Positions 38,694 to 48,970 of a stretch of 64,000 nucleotides of DNA are shown here, piece after piece. How positions within the stretch are numbered: position 1 is the first letter of the stretch; the number at the start of each line of letters is the position of its first letter. This DNA is from Thecamonas trahens ATCC 50062 (taxonomy: Eukaryota > Apusozoa > Apusomonadida > Apusomonadidae). The position numbers and the translations under genes are program-made. Location of the stretch: contig NW_013657641.1 in assembly GCF_000142905.1 (NCBI RefSeq), positions 98,321 to 162,320 on the forward strand. Reading direction: 5' to 3'. The notes below the pieces were generated by a model. It had not been told where the DNA came from and did not search any database. It saw only the letters and a list, made by a program, of their open reading frames with translations.

Positions 38694-41600
38694 CTAAGAT
38701 TTCAAGTCCGATCCCAAGCCCGGACCCGGACCCGAGCCCGGGCCCGGACCCGAGCTCGAGTGCACACCCGAGGCCGAGCCCGGACCCGAGGCCGAGCCTG
38801 AACCCGAGCTCGAGTCCACACCCGAGCTTGTGCCCGATCCTGATCCCGAACCCGAGCCGAGGCTCGAATCCGAGGCGGCAGTCGGCGACGCTGCAGAGGC
38901 GGCTGGTAGACCCGAGGCAATGGGTCCACCCGAAGATGATGACGCGGCGGACGATCCGAAGGCGAGCGGCGAGGCGGTGCGGACACGAGTTTGCTGCGCC
39001 TTACCGCCGCCGTCGATCTTCTTGCCCTTGCGCGGCATGGTTCGACCTCCCTTGCGCGCCAGGTTCTTGAAGGCGAGGGCGTGGAGCGAGGACTTGGGCC
39101 GCTTCTTGCGGACCGAAATCTGGCGGCGTTTCGCGCCCGGACTGGTAGCGGCGGCCATACCGATCTCGGAGCTCGCCCAGAACTCTTGGGTCGACGATTG
39201 GCGGGCAAGAAAGCCAGCCTGGTGCGTGTCGGACGAGCTGGACGAGCTTTCGGCAGCATCACCCACAGAGTCCGAGCCCGAGTTCGACGCCGATGCGGAG
39301 ATCGGGTACGATGATGACGAGCTGCTACTTGACGAGGCCTCATCGGCTGTGTCGCCGTTGGGCTCGTAGATCTGGCCCGACTCGTGCCGGTCGAGGGCGG
39401 CCAGCCGCGCCTTGACCCGTGAGCTGCGCGAGAGGAGTGAGCGGCGGAGATCCAAGGACGAGGTGGTAAGCGCAGTGTCGCCAGGAATCTCGGCGGGGGC
39501 GCGATGGCGCGTGCGCGGCGCGCGTGACGCCCGCGACTTGAGCGGCGGCTTCTCATCGATGATGACAAGCGAGGCTGTCGACGACATCGACGAGAGGCCA
39601 GACTCGGTACCGTTGGGCGAGTGCTCCGACGACGAGACATCCTCAGCTGCAGTCATCAAGTACGACGATGTGTAGGACGATGTCGAGCTTGACGAACTGG
39701 ACGAGCTGGACGAACTGGACATGTCACGGACCGAGTCGCGCGACGGCAGCGAGGAACGGCGAAACTCGGCCGAGTTGTTCGGCCGGAGGCGAATCTGCGG
39801 CACGTTCTTCGCTCCTTGGCGCGATGAGCCGGCAATGTCCGAGCGACTCTCCGAGATCGCGGACATGCTGTCGGAGCCGGTGTCTCTCATCATGGAGCGC
39901 GTTCTGTTGAGCGAAAGCGAGACGACGGATGCCCCACGCTTACCGGAGCGGCGGGCGCGGGCAAAGCGCGTGGCAAACTGGTTGTCAGCGTTCTTGCGCG
40001 CAAGCGAGAAGACCGGCGACGTGACGACGTTTTCGGGGATCGGTGCCGGCACAATGTGGTGGACGCACGAGCTGATGCCGACGCCCGACGCCACAAATAC
40101 ACCATCCTTGAGCGAGACGACCCGGATCGGCGGCGGGAGCTCGATGACCTGGACAAGCGCGCCGTTGCGGGCCGACCGGACCTCGATGAAAGTTGCGGCG
40201 ATGCCGAGAACGTAGTAGTCGATAGCGGCAAATGTGTGCGGCATGCAGGTCCACGCAAAAGTGACACGCGGGAGTGCGAGCTTTCCTGTGGCCGCCACTG
40301 CAAGCGCACCGTGCATGTTCTGCATGAGCGCCAGATGCGAGCCAGGCCCATCCAGCGAGACGTCAAGTACAGCGCCAGTGGCAACACGTGACTCACAAAC
40401 CTCGAGAACAACCGAGCTCCCGGTTTCTGGATCGACTGTCACCAGCGAGTCTTCGAGAACGAGCGCAAGCTCGCCACCGATGCGGAAGTTCATCGAGACC
40501 GGCGGCGCGGCGAGCGCTACCGAGAAATGATGCGGAACCCACTCCTGGTTGCGCCAGTTGAAGAGCTTGACGGCCGACCGCAGCGCAACGGCGAGCCGGT
40601 AGCTGGACCCGACCTTGGCCACCGCAATGGCTGACGCACGCTTGGTCCCCGGAACGCCACGCATCATCCACTCGCCAATCGAGTCGAGGAAGAGGAACGA
40701 GACCTTGAGGCGCGGGTTTGAGAAGCGGAGGATACACAGCTTGATGTCGGCGATGACCACAATCTGGGCCGCCGGCTCGCTCGCAAATTGGACCGGCGGC
40801 GCGGCCGATGCATCGGCGAGATACACCGCCTTGGCATCCGAGTACACGTACTTGACATCCCAGTGGTCCCATGCAGTCACGTGCGAGCCGATGTTCTCGA
40901 TGACCGAAGCAACGTCAAAGACCGCGAGGGCGTCAAAGCTTTCAGCGAGCGGCGGGACTGCGCTGCGGCGCGGCCCGGTCTCGCTCGGCTTGTGCTCGGC
41001 CGGGATGAGCGAGGCGATGAGCGAGGCGGCGACACCGGCCGACGGGCCGGTCTCAAAGCCGGTCACCTTAGACTTGACCTTGTCGTAAATGGCGTCGAGA
41101 AGGATTTGATCGGTCCGTTTGGCCTTGAGAGCAAAGTCGGGTGCGGTGGTGAGCGCCGACGAGATGCCGTTGAGCATGTTGGTGAGGAGGGCGTGGGCAA
41201 AGGCTGGCGAGGCCGGAAACGCGTCGGTAGCGAGAAGCGGGCCGAACGAGTTCATGACGGCCTGGTGGGTAAACTGGACACGGTAGATGCCATTGTTGGC
41301 CTCATCGGGCTGGACGACAGCGTAGACGTGAAGAAATTGGCACTTGATAGTGTCGGGTGCATACGGGGTGGTGCCGTCGACAAAGACAATGGCGGAGATG
41401 TCGTTGCCGATGTGGCGCTTGCGCTGGACAAACTGGCCTGAATCCTCACGGTCATGCGGAAGCATGGTCGAGACGTGGAACATGATGTCCTTGTCTTGGA
41501 CGCGGGCGTAGACCGACGACGTGCCGGTCCCGCCATCAACTGTGTCGAGGCCAGCGCGGAAGCCGTCCCAGCCCGAGAGCTCGACACGTGTTCCGAGCAT

Positions 41601-42827
41601 GTTGAGGAACGACTCAAAGGCAAAGTCGGCCCCGTTGGGCTCATCGACGTCATTGGCAAGCATGTCGGCCTCATCAGTCTGGCCCTGGCGAGCGTAGACA
41701 AGGCCAATCTTGGCGTGGGTCTTAAAGTGCGAATCTTCCAGACCGACGAGGGCGGCGACCATGCCCGGGCCAACCACGCATTTGAACTTACTGCGCTTCT
41801 TAAAGAGGCCCGACGGATCATAGGTGGCAAGCACGTAGCGTAGGTCTTTCTTGAACGTCTTGAACCCGTCGGGCGCATGGAGGACAAACGGCTGGGTCTC
41901 GGTCCGCGACCACACAATTGCGCGAATGTCGCAGTTGGCCTTGCCGCCGGCGCTAGAGCGCATGACCGAGACCACGTGGACGCCCAGCTTGGAGCCGAGA
42001 TCGGCGATAAAGTTAGCGTGTGGTGCGTCGAGAAAGTACTTGCGGTACCAGCCGAGCAGGGCCTTGGGGTTCTCCTCGACCACGTTGTAAGCCGTGCACT
42101 GAAAGTCTGAGTCGGACGCCGGGGGCAGCGGCGCCTGAACACGCCAGCCCTTGGCTGGAGCAACAACGTTCGCCGGCGGAACCGGCGTCGAGGCGGTCGA
42201 CAGCTTGCGCCGCGGAGTCGTGACGATTGACATGCCCTCATCGCTTGTCCGCGGCGTGTGTGGAAGGCCACGCATGGCAACCCTGAGGATGGCGATCCAG
42301 CGGGCGGCGTCGGCTTTGGTGGCGGCTGCAGCAACAATCTCAGCCTCAGACTCGACAAAGTGGGCGATGGTGCCTCCGGGAGCTTCGGACGCCTCGTCGC
42401 ACTCGATGCTCGCGTTGGCGAGGGCCAAACGAAAGGCACAGTCCTTGTGTTTGGTCTTTCCACCCTGCGGCCGGCCGACGATGGCGGTCACGCTGTAGTC
42501 TGGCATGTGGACGAGTATGTCGCTGCCGATATCTGAGCTCTTTGTGGGCGCCAGCCTCAGAATGGAGCCTCTGAGAAAGGCATCACACTTTTTCCTGTTG
42601 GACGAGATGCGTTGGATGGGTGAGTCGAGTTTGGGTGATGATGATGGGGGTGAGTGGTGATGATAGTGGGTGGTGATGATGGTGGTGGTGGGTGGTGAGT
42701 GTGAGTGGTGATGATGGCGATTGTTGCGGTGGGCTATCCCCTCCCCCTTCTTCCCCTCTCCCCTGCTTCCTTACCATGTGGTGAAGAGGCCACTGGTCTT
42801 GACAAAGAGCGTTCCCGAGGCCTGCAT
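38694..42827 (-). CDS. PH, RapGAP, CNH domain protein (GARNL3-like)
   Basis: Predicted GTPase-activating protein for Rap-type GTPases, about 1317 residues in two exons: 42827-42775 and 42594-38694. The 180-base intron (donor gtaagg, acceptor ccaacag) joins in matching phase across a Trp codon and completes a PH domain: [14 protein letters not shown], then W, then [18 protein letters not shown], ending [13 protein letters not shown]. The RapGAP domain (about 285-456) has [29 protein letters not shown] and [14 protein letters not shown], where Asn is the catalytic thumb residue. A citron-homology (CNH) beta-propeller follows (about 570-870). RapGAP plus CNH is the GARNL3 arrangement. The last 400 residues are Ser-rich with Lys/Arg patches and a Gly/Ser/Pro tail. 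ATG 42962 is an alternative start with 45 more, basic, residues. Confidence 0.87.
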
Positions 42828-43432
42828 GCAAGGTCGGGAAATCTGGTCTGTCTCGCCTGTTCTTGTCGGCTTGTCGCGTCTCGCGTGTCGCGTGTTCCTG
42901 TTCCTGGTCCGATCTCCTGTCCTTGGTCCTGGCCCTGTTCCTGTCGCTCTATTGGTTTCCAACTAGCCGAGGAAGGGGATGTGGTTGATGGTGACGGGCT
43001 TGTCTGTGGGTGGCTTCACGACCTGCAACTCTCCCTGTCCGCTCGCCTACTTCCACAGCAATGTCCTTCCCTTGCTCACTGGCTCTCTCGCTCACTCACT
43101 CTCACTCTCACTCTCTCTCTCTCTCTCACACACTCTCTTTACAGACGGCGTGGAGTGCTTGGGCTCCAGAACCCTCAACCCGCTCGCCCAGTTGCCTGAA
43201 TCGTGGTGAGCTGCGGAACAATGGCGGTGAATGACACTCTCTGCAGAACATTTTGGGGAGCGGGAGAGAGAACAAAGCCGTTTGAGTCTCCAGGAAAGCG
43301 TTTGTTTAGGGCAAAAAATAGGTGTGGTCACGGTACAAGTCGGCTTGGTGCGTGTGTGCTTCTTGAGTGTAGCCGACAGCGCCAGAGGAGCGCGTGCGTG
43401 TGCGGAGGATTCAGTTTTACGATTGGGGGCGA
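42828..43432. other. Spacer between the RapGAP gene and Cys-rich gene A
   Basis: 605 bases with a (CT)n run at about 43098-43128 and ctcactctcactctcactct repeats before it. No gene is recognised on either strand; a plus-strand frame at 43203-43577 overlaps the opposite gene and is low complexity. Confidence 0.5.
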
Positions 43433-44703
43433 CTACGCGAGGAGAGCGAGGACGACGGCAACAACGACGGCGGCAGCGGTGGCGACGGCCTTGGGCGCGA
43501 CGGTGGCGGCAGCGGAGCGGATGATGGAGGAGACCGGGGTGCCACGAACGCCCGAGCCGACCTCGTTTTCCTTATAGCGGTCGACCGGGGTGCAGCGGCG
43601 CGGTTCAGCCGACGACTCGGAGATGGCGGCAAAGACATTGCCGGAGCTCTTGCACTCGAGCTTGTAGGCTGCAAGAGTCTGTTCGATGTTGACGAGACCA
43701 GACTCGCCGGCGTTGTAGTAGCAGCAGTAGAGGTCGGCCATGGCCTGGGCAAAGGCGGCGGCGTTGCCGCCGGCAGCGGTGTACGCATCCCATGGGAGGG
43801 CAAAGCCGGCGGTCGGGAACGTGGTCGACGAAGACGTGGGAATGTTCGAGCCGAGCCGCTGGGCCTTGACCAGATGGGTGTCACACGCAATGGGCGAAAA
43901 ACGCCGGGCAAAGCACTTGTTCTCCGAGCCGGCGCAGGTGCAAACGCCATTACCGCAGACGGAAGACGACGCGCAGAGCTTGTTGACGACGTTGCGGCAG
44001 ACACGGGTGGTGCCGATGGTGTCGGATCCGACGCAAACATGTCCGGTCTTGCAGTTGAGGTCGCCATCCGGGCATTCCTCGCCCTCTCCGCGCTCGAGGT
44101 AGGACTGCAGGCAGACGCTGTACACGCCGTTGCTCCCACACTTGTGCGACGAGCACTCATCGTTGCTAGTGCAATTGGCCCCACCGGCCTTGGAGAACTC
44201 GGGAATGCAGACCGAGCCTGACTTGTCACACACGCCCGACTCGCAGTCCGAGTTTGTGGTGCACGCTGCTCCGTCGGCCACCAGAGCGGCGGTGCACTCC
44301 TTGACGCCGGTCCCTGCGTTCGTGACGCAAAAGTTGGGCTCGGCACAGTCCTCGATGGCATTGCAAACAGTGCCAAGCGCAGAGCCGGCACACGTGCCGC
44401 CGACACACGAGCCCGAGCGGCACTGCAAGTCGATGACACAGGCCACACCCGGGCGGAGGTTCTTGGGCCGGCACACATTCTCCGACGCGGTCCGGTTGAC
44501 ATTGTAATCACAGACGGTGTCCGAAGCCGCGCACAGCAGCCCAGGCAGTGTACGAGTGCAGCCAGTGCAACCAACACCCAGCTGGCCTCTCTCACAACGG
44601 TTGTTGATGCAGCTGCCCTCCAGACACTGCTTCAAGCACGACGAGAAGACCGACGAGCAAGCAGCACCGAGTTCTCCCGTGGACGACACGGACTCGCACC
44701 GTC
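43433..44703 (-). CDS. Cys-rich secreted protein A (3' exon), tail-anchored or GPI type
   Basis: About 422 residues of a second exon; the acceptor gcgtacag precedes 44703 and opens in the phase that needs one base from the previous exon. The first exon (signal peptide expected) must lie in the 100-N gap or between it and the kinase gene. More than 40 Cys in a repeating pattern such as DCESGVCDKSGSVC, ECSSHKCGSNGVYSVC and QCRSGSCVGGTC resemble dickkopf/EGF-like small disulfide modules. NVNRTASENVC and NCTSND give N-glycosylation sites. The C-terminus ends in a hydrophobic run (VATAAAVVVAVVLALLA) with no charged tail, as in GPI-anchored precursors. It is a clear paralogue of Cys-rich gene B at 60823. 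Likely a cell-surface protein; ligand unknown. Confidence 0.78.
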
Positions 44704-45008
44704 CTGTACGCCAACATGCGTGGTAACGTGAGTTAGGGGAGAGACATGGGTGGTGGTGATGGTGGTGGCTATTGGGGGGGGGGGGGGGAGGGGGGGGGGG
44801 TACGGACGTACGTAGGTTGGGTTTGGGTTTNNNNNNNNNNNNNNNNNNNNNNNNNNNNNNNNNNNNNNNNNNNNNNNNNNNNNNNNNNNNNNNNNNNNNN
44901 NNNNNNNNNNNNNNNNNNNNNNNNNNNNNNCCCCCCCCCTCCCCCCTCCCTCCCCCCCCCACCGTCACCGTTACGGCCACGGCCACGACCACGGCCACAC
45001 GACTCGAC
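44704..45008. other. Gap-containing divergent region
   Basis: Holds G-rich sequence (44776-44802), the sequence ggttgggtttgggttt just before the gap, 100 N, then C-rich sequence up to the kinase ATG. The missing first exon of Cys-rich gene A should be here. Confidence 0.7.
44831..44930. other. Assembly gap (100 N)
   Basis: Exactly 100 undetermined bases between a G-rich/TTTGGG edge and a C run, a placeholder of unknown true size. Confidence 0.99.
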
Positions 45009-46304
45009 ATGGCAGACCACCTTACACTCGAGCGTATAGGGCAGGACTCTGCGGTAGAGCTGTTGTCCGAGACAGGGACGGCGTCGGGCGCGTTGGCCAG
45101 GTCCGGCTCGGGCAGGTCGGTCTCGGCGTCGTCGGCCGCGGGTGCGTTGGCCGGCGCCGGATCGACGTCGCGCGGGGACGACGGCAGCAGAAGCGGGTCG
45201 GCCGGATCGCAGGGTGGAAGCAGGTCCGAAAAGAAGCGGCACAAGCGGCGGGGAAAGGAGAAGAGCAAATACAAGCACAGAGGCAAGAGCAAGAGCAAGA
45301 GCAAGGCCAAGAGTAAGGACCGCTCGTCGAGATCATCGCGCTCGTCGCGGTCGAGGTCCAAGGCCAGGGAGAAGGAGTCAAGTGGAAGCGGGCTGACCGC
45401 AGGCAGAAAGGCCTCTTCGTCGCAGCTCGACTTTGATCTTGGCGGCGGCGGTGGGCGCGGCCAGGGGCTGTCGTCGTCGGCGGCGCGGGCTGAGCTGGAC
45501 ATGCTCCCGTTCACGGTGCTCCGTGAGGCAGACGTGACGGTCATCGAGGCGATTGATGCCGGCGCGTTTGGCATGGTGGCGCGCGGGATGTACGGTGGAC
45601 GCGAGGTGGCGGTCAAGAGCCTGCTCAACGAGGACCCGAGCCACGCCGAGCTCGACGAGTTCTTTAACGAGGTTGCAGTGATGGCGCGGGTGTCGCACCC
45701 AAACGTGGTCGAGTTCATCGGCGCCGTGGTTGACCTTCCGGTCATGATTGTGACCGAGTTCTGTGCCGGCGGCGATCTCTCGGGTCTGCTGTTTGGCCCG
45801 GAGGCACGCGCGTTTGACGAGCTCGAGCTTGTGCGCGGCATTGCGAGCGGCATGGCTGCTCTGCATGCTGCCAAAGTGGTTCACCGCGACCTCAAGCCAA
45901 AGAACGTGCTCCTCACGGCAGACCTTGTGCCCAAGATTGCCGACTTTGGCTTTGCCAAGACGCGCGAGACCATGTCGCGGCGGGCGGAGCAGTCGATTGT
46001 GGGCTCGCCGTTCTACGTCGCACCCGAGGTGGTAGCGAGCGGGTGCTACTCGTCGCGGTGCGACGTCTTTTCTTACGCCTCGGTAGTGTGGACGGTCTAC
46101 GCCAAGACCGAGCCGTTCTCCCAACATGCCTTCTCCTCCATGATGGACATGCTCACCGGAATCTGCGAGCACGGCATCCGGGCCGGCCCGATCTCGCGCG
46201 ACTGGCACATCCTCATCCAGGCCGTCATCGAGCGCGGATGGAACGCCGACGCCGACGCCCGTCCTTCATTTGACGAGATCGTCCAAGTCCTGAACGCCAT
46301 CTGA
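45009..46304 (+). CDS. TKL-like serine/threonine protein kinase
   Basis: 431 residues. Disordered N-terminal third: Ser/Gly-rich, then a strongly basic stretch (KKRHKRRGKEKSKYKHRGK and KSKSKAK repeats, then RSSRSSRSS) like SR-type or nuclear-localising sequence. The kinase domain begins about residue 175 and has all catalytic parts: Gly loop IDAGAFGMVARG, VAIK-type Lys in EVAVKSLL, Glu in FFNEVAVM, gatekeeper region MIVTEFCAGGDLSGLL, HRDLKPKNVLL, ADFGFAKT, APEVV, and ARPSFDEIV near the end. The Gly-rich loop and the WNADADARPSF ending fit the tyrosine-kinase-like (TKL) group. It should be active. The start ATG is the first after the C-rich post-gap sequence. Transcribed away from Cys-rich gene A. 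Confidence 0.88.
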   Translation: MADHLTLERIGQDSAVELLSETGTASGALARSGSGRSVSASSAAGALAGAGSTSRGDDGSRSGSAGSQGGSRSEKKRHKRRGKEKSKYKHRGKSKSKSKAKSKDRSSRSSRSSRSRSKAREKESSGSGLTAGRKASSSQLDFDLGGGGGRGQGLSSSAARAELDMLPFTVLREADVTVIEAIDAGAFGMVARGMYGGREVAVKSLLNEDPSHAELDEFFNEVAVMARVSHPNVVEFIGAVVDLPVMIVTEFCAGGDLSGLLFGPEARAFDELELVRGIASGMAALHAAKVVHRDLKPKNVLLTADLVPKIADFGFAKTRETMSRRAEQSIVGSPFYVAPEVVASGCYSSRCDVFSYASVVWTVYAKTEPFSQHAFSSMMDMLTGICEHGIRAGPISRDWHILIQAVIERGWNADADARPSFDEIVQVLNAI

Positions 46305-47008
46305 CGCAACTCCCATACCACTACCACTATTCCTTCTTTGCTCTCCCCCTTCCCGACCCCCTCCCGCGGCGGTCTCCCGTCTCATGTCGCCGATCTCTCC
46401 GCTCTCGACTCGTCTCAACCATCACATGACAAGATCTTGAACCATCCCCTCCCCCCCCCCCCCTCCCCCCCCCTCCCCCTTCTCCCCTTGTCGTCGTCAT
46501 GCCACACCGTGTGTTCCCCGGCTTCCACACTTTGCGCGCCTGCCAATGCCAGACCCCCCCTTCCCCCCCTCTCCTACCACTCCCTACCACTCTTCACCAC
46601 CACTTCTCCCCCCCCCCCCCCGGGCCATGCAGGGGCGTATCAATCTTCAGTATGTGTCATGTGCATGTGTGGAAGTCAGCAGGAAGGGGGGAGGGGAGAA
46701 GGGGAGGAGGGGGAGGGGGTCACCTCTTGGCGCGTGACTGACAGAGCCATTGGTCTGGCATGGGCACACGGACACGGGGGGGGGGGCGCTCTGGATGCGG
46801 TTGTGACTGTGTGTGTGACTGTGTGTGTGTGTGTGACTGTAACTGTGTGTGTGTGTGTGTGTGTGTGTGACTGTGTGTGTGCGTGTGTGTGCACTGCTGT
46901 CGTCGTTGTTGTGGTGTGGCTGTCTGCCTGTCTCTCGTGGCTGTGTGTGGGCATGGTTATGACATCAACATCTGCATGTGCTGCTCGCCATGTCTCTTCG
47001 CAATCGCT
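46305..47008. repeat. Low-complexity spacer: C runs and (TG)n
   Basis: 704 bases with no supported gene. C-rich runs at about 46445-46482 and 46605-46621, a GGGGA stretch at about 46685-46720, a G run near 46779, and TG microsatellites at about 46810-46890. An open frame runs into the next gene from 46877 but lacks an ATG and reads as Cys/Val repeats. Confidence 0.75.
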
Positions 47009-48945
47009 ATGGCCTCCTCCTCACCATCGCTGCTATCTTCCCGTGCCACACCCTCGTCTCTCCACCCTGCCAGAGATGAGGTCGATCGCGTCCTCGGTGG
47101 TGGCCCGCTCGGCATGAATGTCGACCAGGCCAAGAGCATCTGCCTCCGAGAGGGCCTCACCGTCTCGCCCGTCCGGTCGCTGGTGTGGATGCTCGCGCTC
47201 GGCGTCCTCGACCCGGCGCAGACTGACAAGTGGCCGAACCAGGCTCGGGCCTGGCGCAAGAGCTACGCTCGCAAGAAGCGCAAGTTGCTGGTCAATCCAA
47301 ACAAGGCCAAGTCCAAGACGTCCGACAACCCACTCGCCGACGACAAGGACTCGCTGTGGACCGTCTACTTTGCCAACGAAGAGCTGCGCGAGGAGATCAA
47401 GCGCGATCTGACCCGTACGTACCCAGAGATGGAGTTCTTCCACTCGGACCGCATCCAAGGCCTGCTCCTCGATGCGCTCTTTGTGTACGCCAAGACCTAC
47501 CCGGATCCGTCGTACCGCCAGGGCATGCACGAGCTCCTCGCCCCGCTTGTCTACGTCCTCGCCCACAACCGCGACCGCGACGCCGTCACCGTCCCCGACT
47601 GGCTCGACCCGATCTACGCCACCTCGGACGCCGCTCTCGAGGCCGACGCCTACCAGCTCTTCCACATCATCATGGACACTGCTCGCCCGTGGTTTGCCGT
47701 CACCAATGCCCCGCGCGGCACTATTCCGCCGCCTTCGCCCATTGTCCTCAAGTGCCAGAACCTACAGGATGGCATGCTCAAGCGCGTCGACCGCGAGCTG
47801 TACGACCACCTCGTCGACGTCGGCGTCGAGCCGCAGCTCTACGCCCTCCGCTGGGCCCGCCTTCTCCTCGGCCGCGAGTTCCACCTCGACGACCTCGTCA
47901 TCGTCTGGGACGGCCTCTTTGCTCATTCGCCCGACCTTGCCCTACTCGACCACATCTGCGTCGCTATGCTCGTCTACCTCCGCGACCAGCTCCTCGAGTC
48001 CGACTACGTCTACACCCTCCGCCGTCTCATGAAGTTCCCTCCGGTCGAAGACGTTCGCTGCTTTGTCGAGCAAGGCCTCGCTCTCGCCACCTCCAAGACC
48101 CCGCTCCGCTCGCGCTCAAAGGCCGAGATCGATGCTGCTGCTGCTGCTGCTGCCACCGCCCGTCGCGACGCAGACCGCGCCGCGGACCCGCTCTCTGGCC
48201 GCTCCCACGCCCGCGGCGGCGCCTCCACTTTTGCCAAGTCCATCATCGCCACCGCCCACGGCGGTGCCTCGCCGGCACCTGTCATCGGCGCGTCGTCCTC
48301 GTCGCCGCGCCGCCGCCGCCGCCGCAACGGCAACTCGTCGTCCTCGCCGGCCCCAAACACCGACAACGACGCCCTGCAGCGCGTCTCGGATCACGTCTCT
48401 GACCTCCTCGCAACCAACCACCAGCTCGGCACAAAACTCACCGATCTTGTGGCCGTCCTCCAAGGCGAGGTCCACACCAAGGAGCCGCCCTCGCGCGAGA
48501 CCCTCTACATGGCCATTGCAGGCCTGAAACAGATCAAGGATGTCCTTCTCGGCAACCTGCCCTATTCGCCCGACGCCCCGCTCGACATTGTCGTCCCGCC
48601 TGCCCGCCACGACATCAACTACACGGAGCCCGATGACGTCGACGCCGCCGACGTCGACATCGAGCCAGCCCCTTCCGAGCCCGCTCCTTCCGACCCCGCC
48701 GCTCCTTCCGAGCCCGCCGCTCCTTCCGAGCCCGCCACCTCTGAGCCCGACACCGCCCCACCGCTACCGCCGCCAGTCCTGGTCTCGCTACGCCCGCTTC
48801 CAAACCGACGTCCGACATCGACGCTGCCTCGGTACTGCAGGATCTCATCGGCGATGTCTCGTCGCCAATCGGCTCCAAGCTCTCGGTCTTTGGCGACGTC
48901 GACGACGAGTTTGGCGACCCAGACTCGCTCTTTGACAATTTGTAG
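47009..48945 (+). CDS. TBC1D5: TBC1D5-like Rab GTPase-activating protein, with one single-base break
   Basis: About 645 residues. TBC domain with both catalytic fingers: Arg in IKRDLTRTYPE (IxxDxxR) and Gln in YRQGMHELLAP (YxQ). TBC1D5-specific blocks are clear: LADDKDSLWTVYFANEELRE, the MHELLAPLVYVLAHN continuation, VEPQLYALRWARLLLGREF and MLVYLRDQLLESDYVYTLRR. TBC1D5 acts on Rab7 with retromer in endosome-to-Golgi sorting and autophagy. Ser/Pro-rich linkers and a coiled-coil segment (VSDHVSDLLATNHQL) follow. One missing base in the CCCC at 48756-48759 moves the C-terminus into another frame, which reads SDIDAASVLQDLIGDVSSP and ends acidic, DPDSLFDNL, then TAG. The unshifted frame instead runs through a Ser/Arg-rich sequence into the next gene, which I reject. 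Confidence 0.86.
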
Positions 48946-48970
48946 CTCACTGACCATCATCTGCAGCTCT

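Noticed and set aside
44815-44830. GGTTGGGTTTGGGTTT beside the second gap as a telomere end
   Set aside because: Only about two TTTGGG units are present and ordinary genes continue on both sides of the gap, so no telomere is supported.
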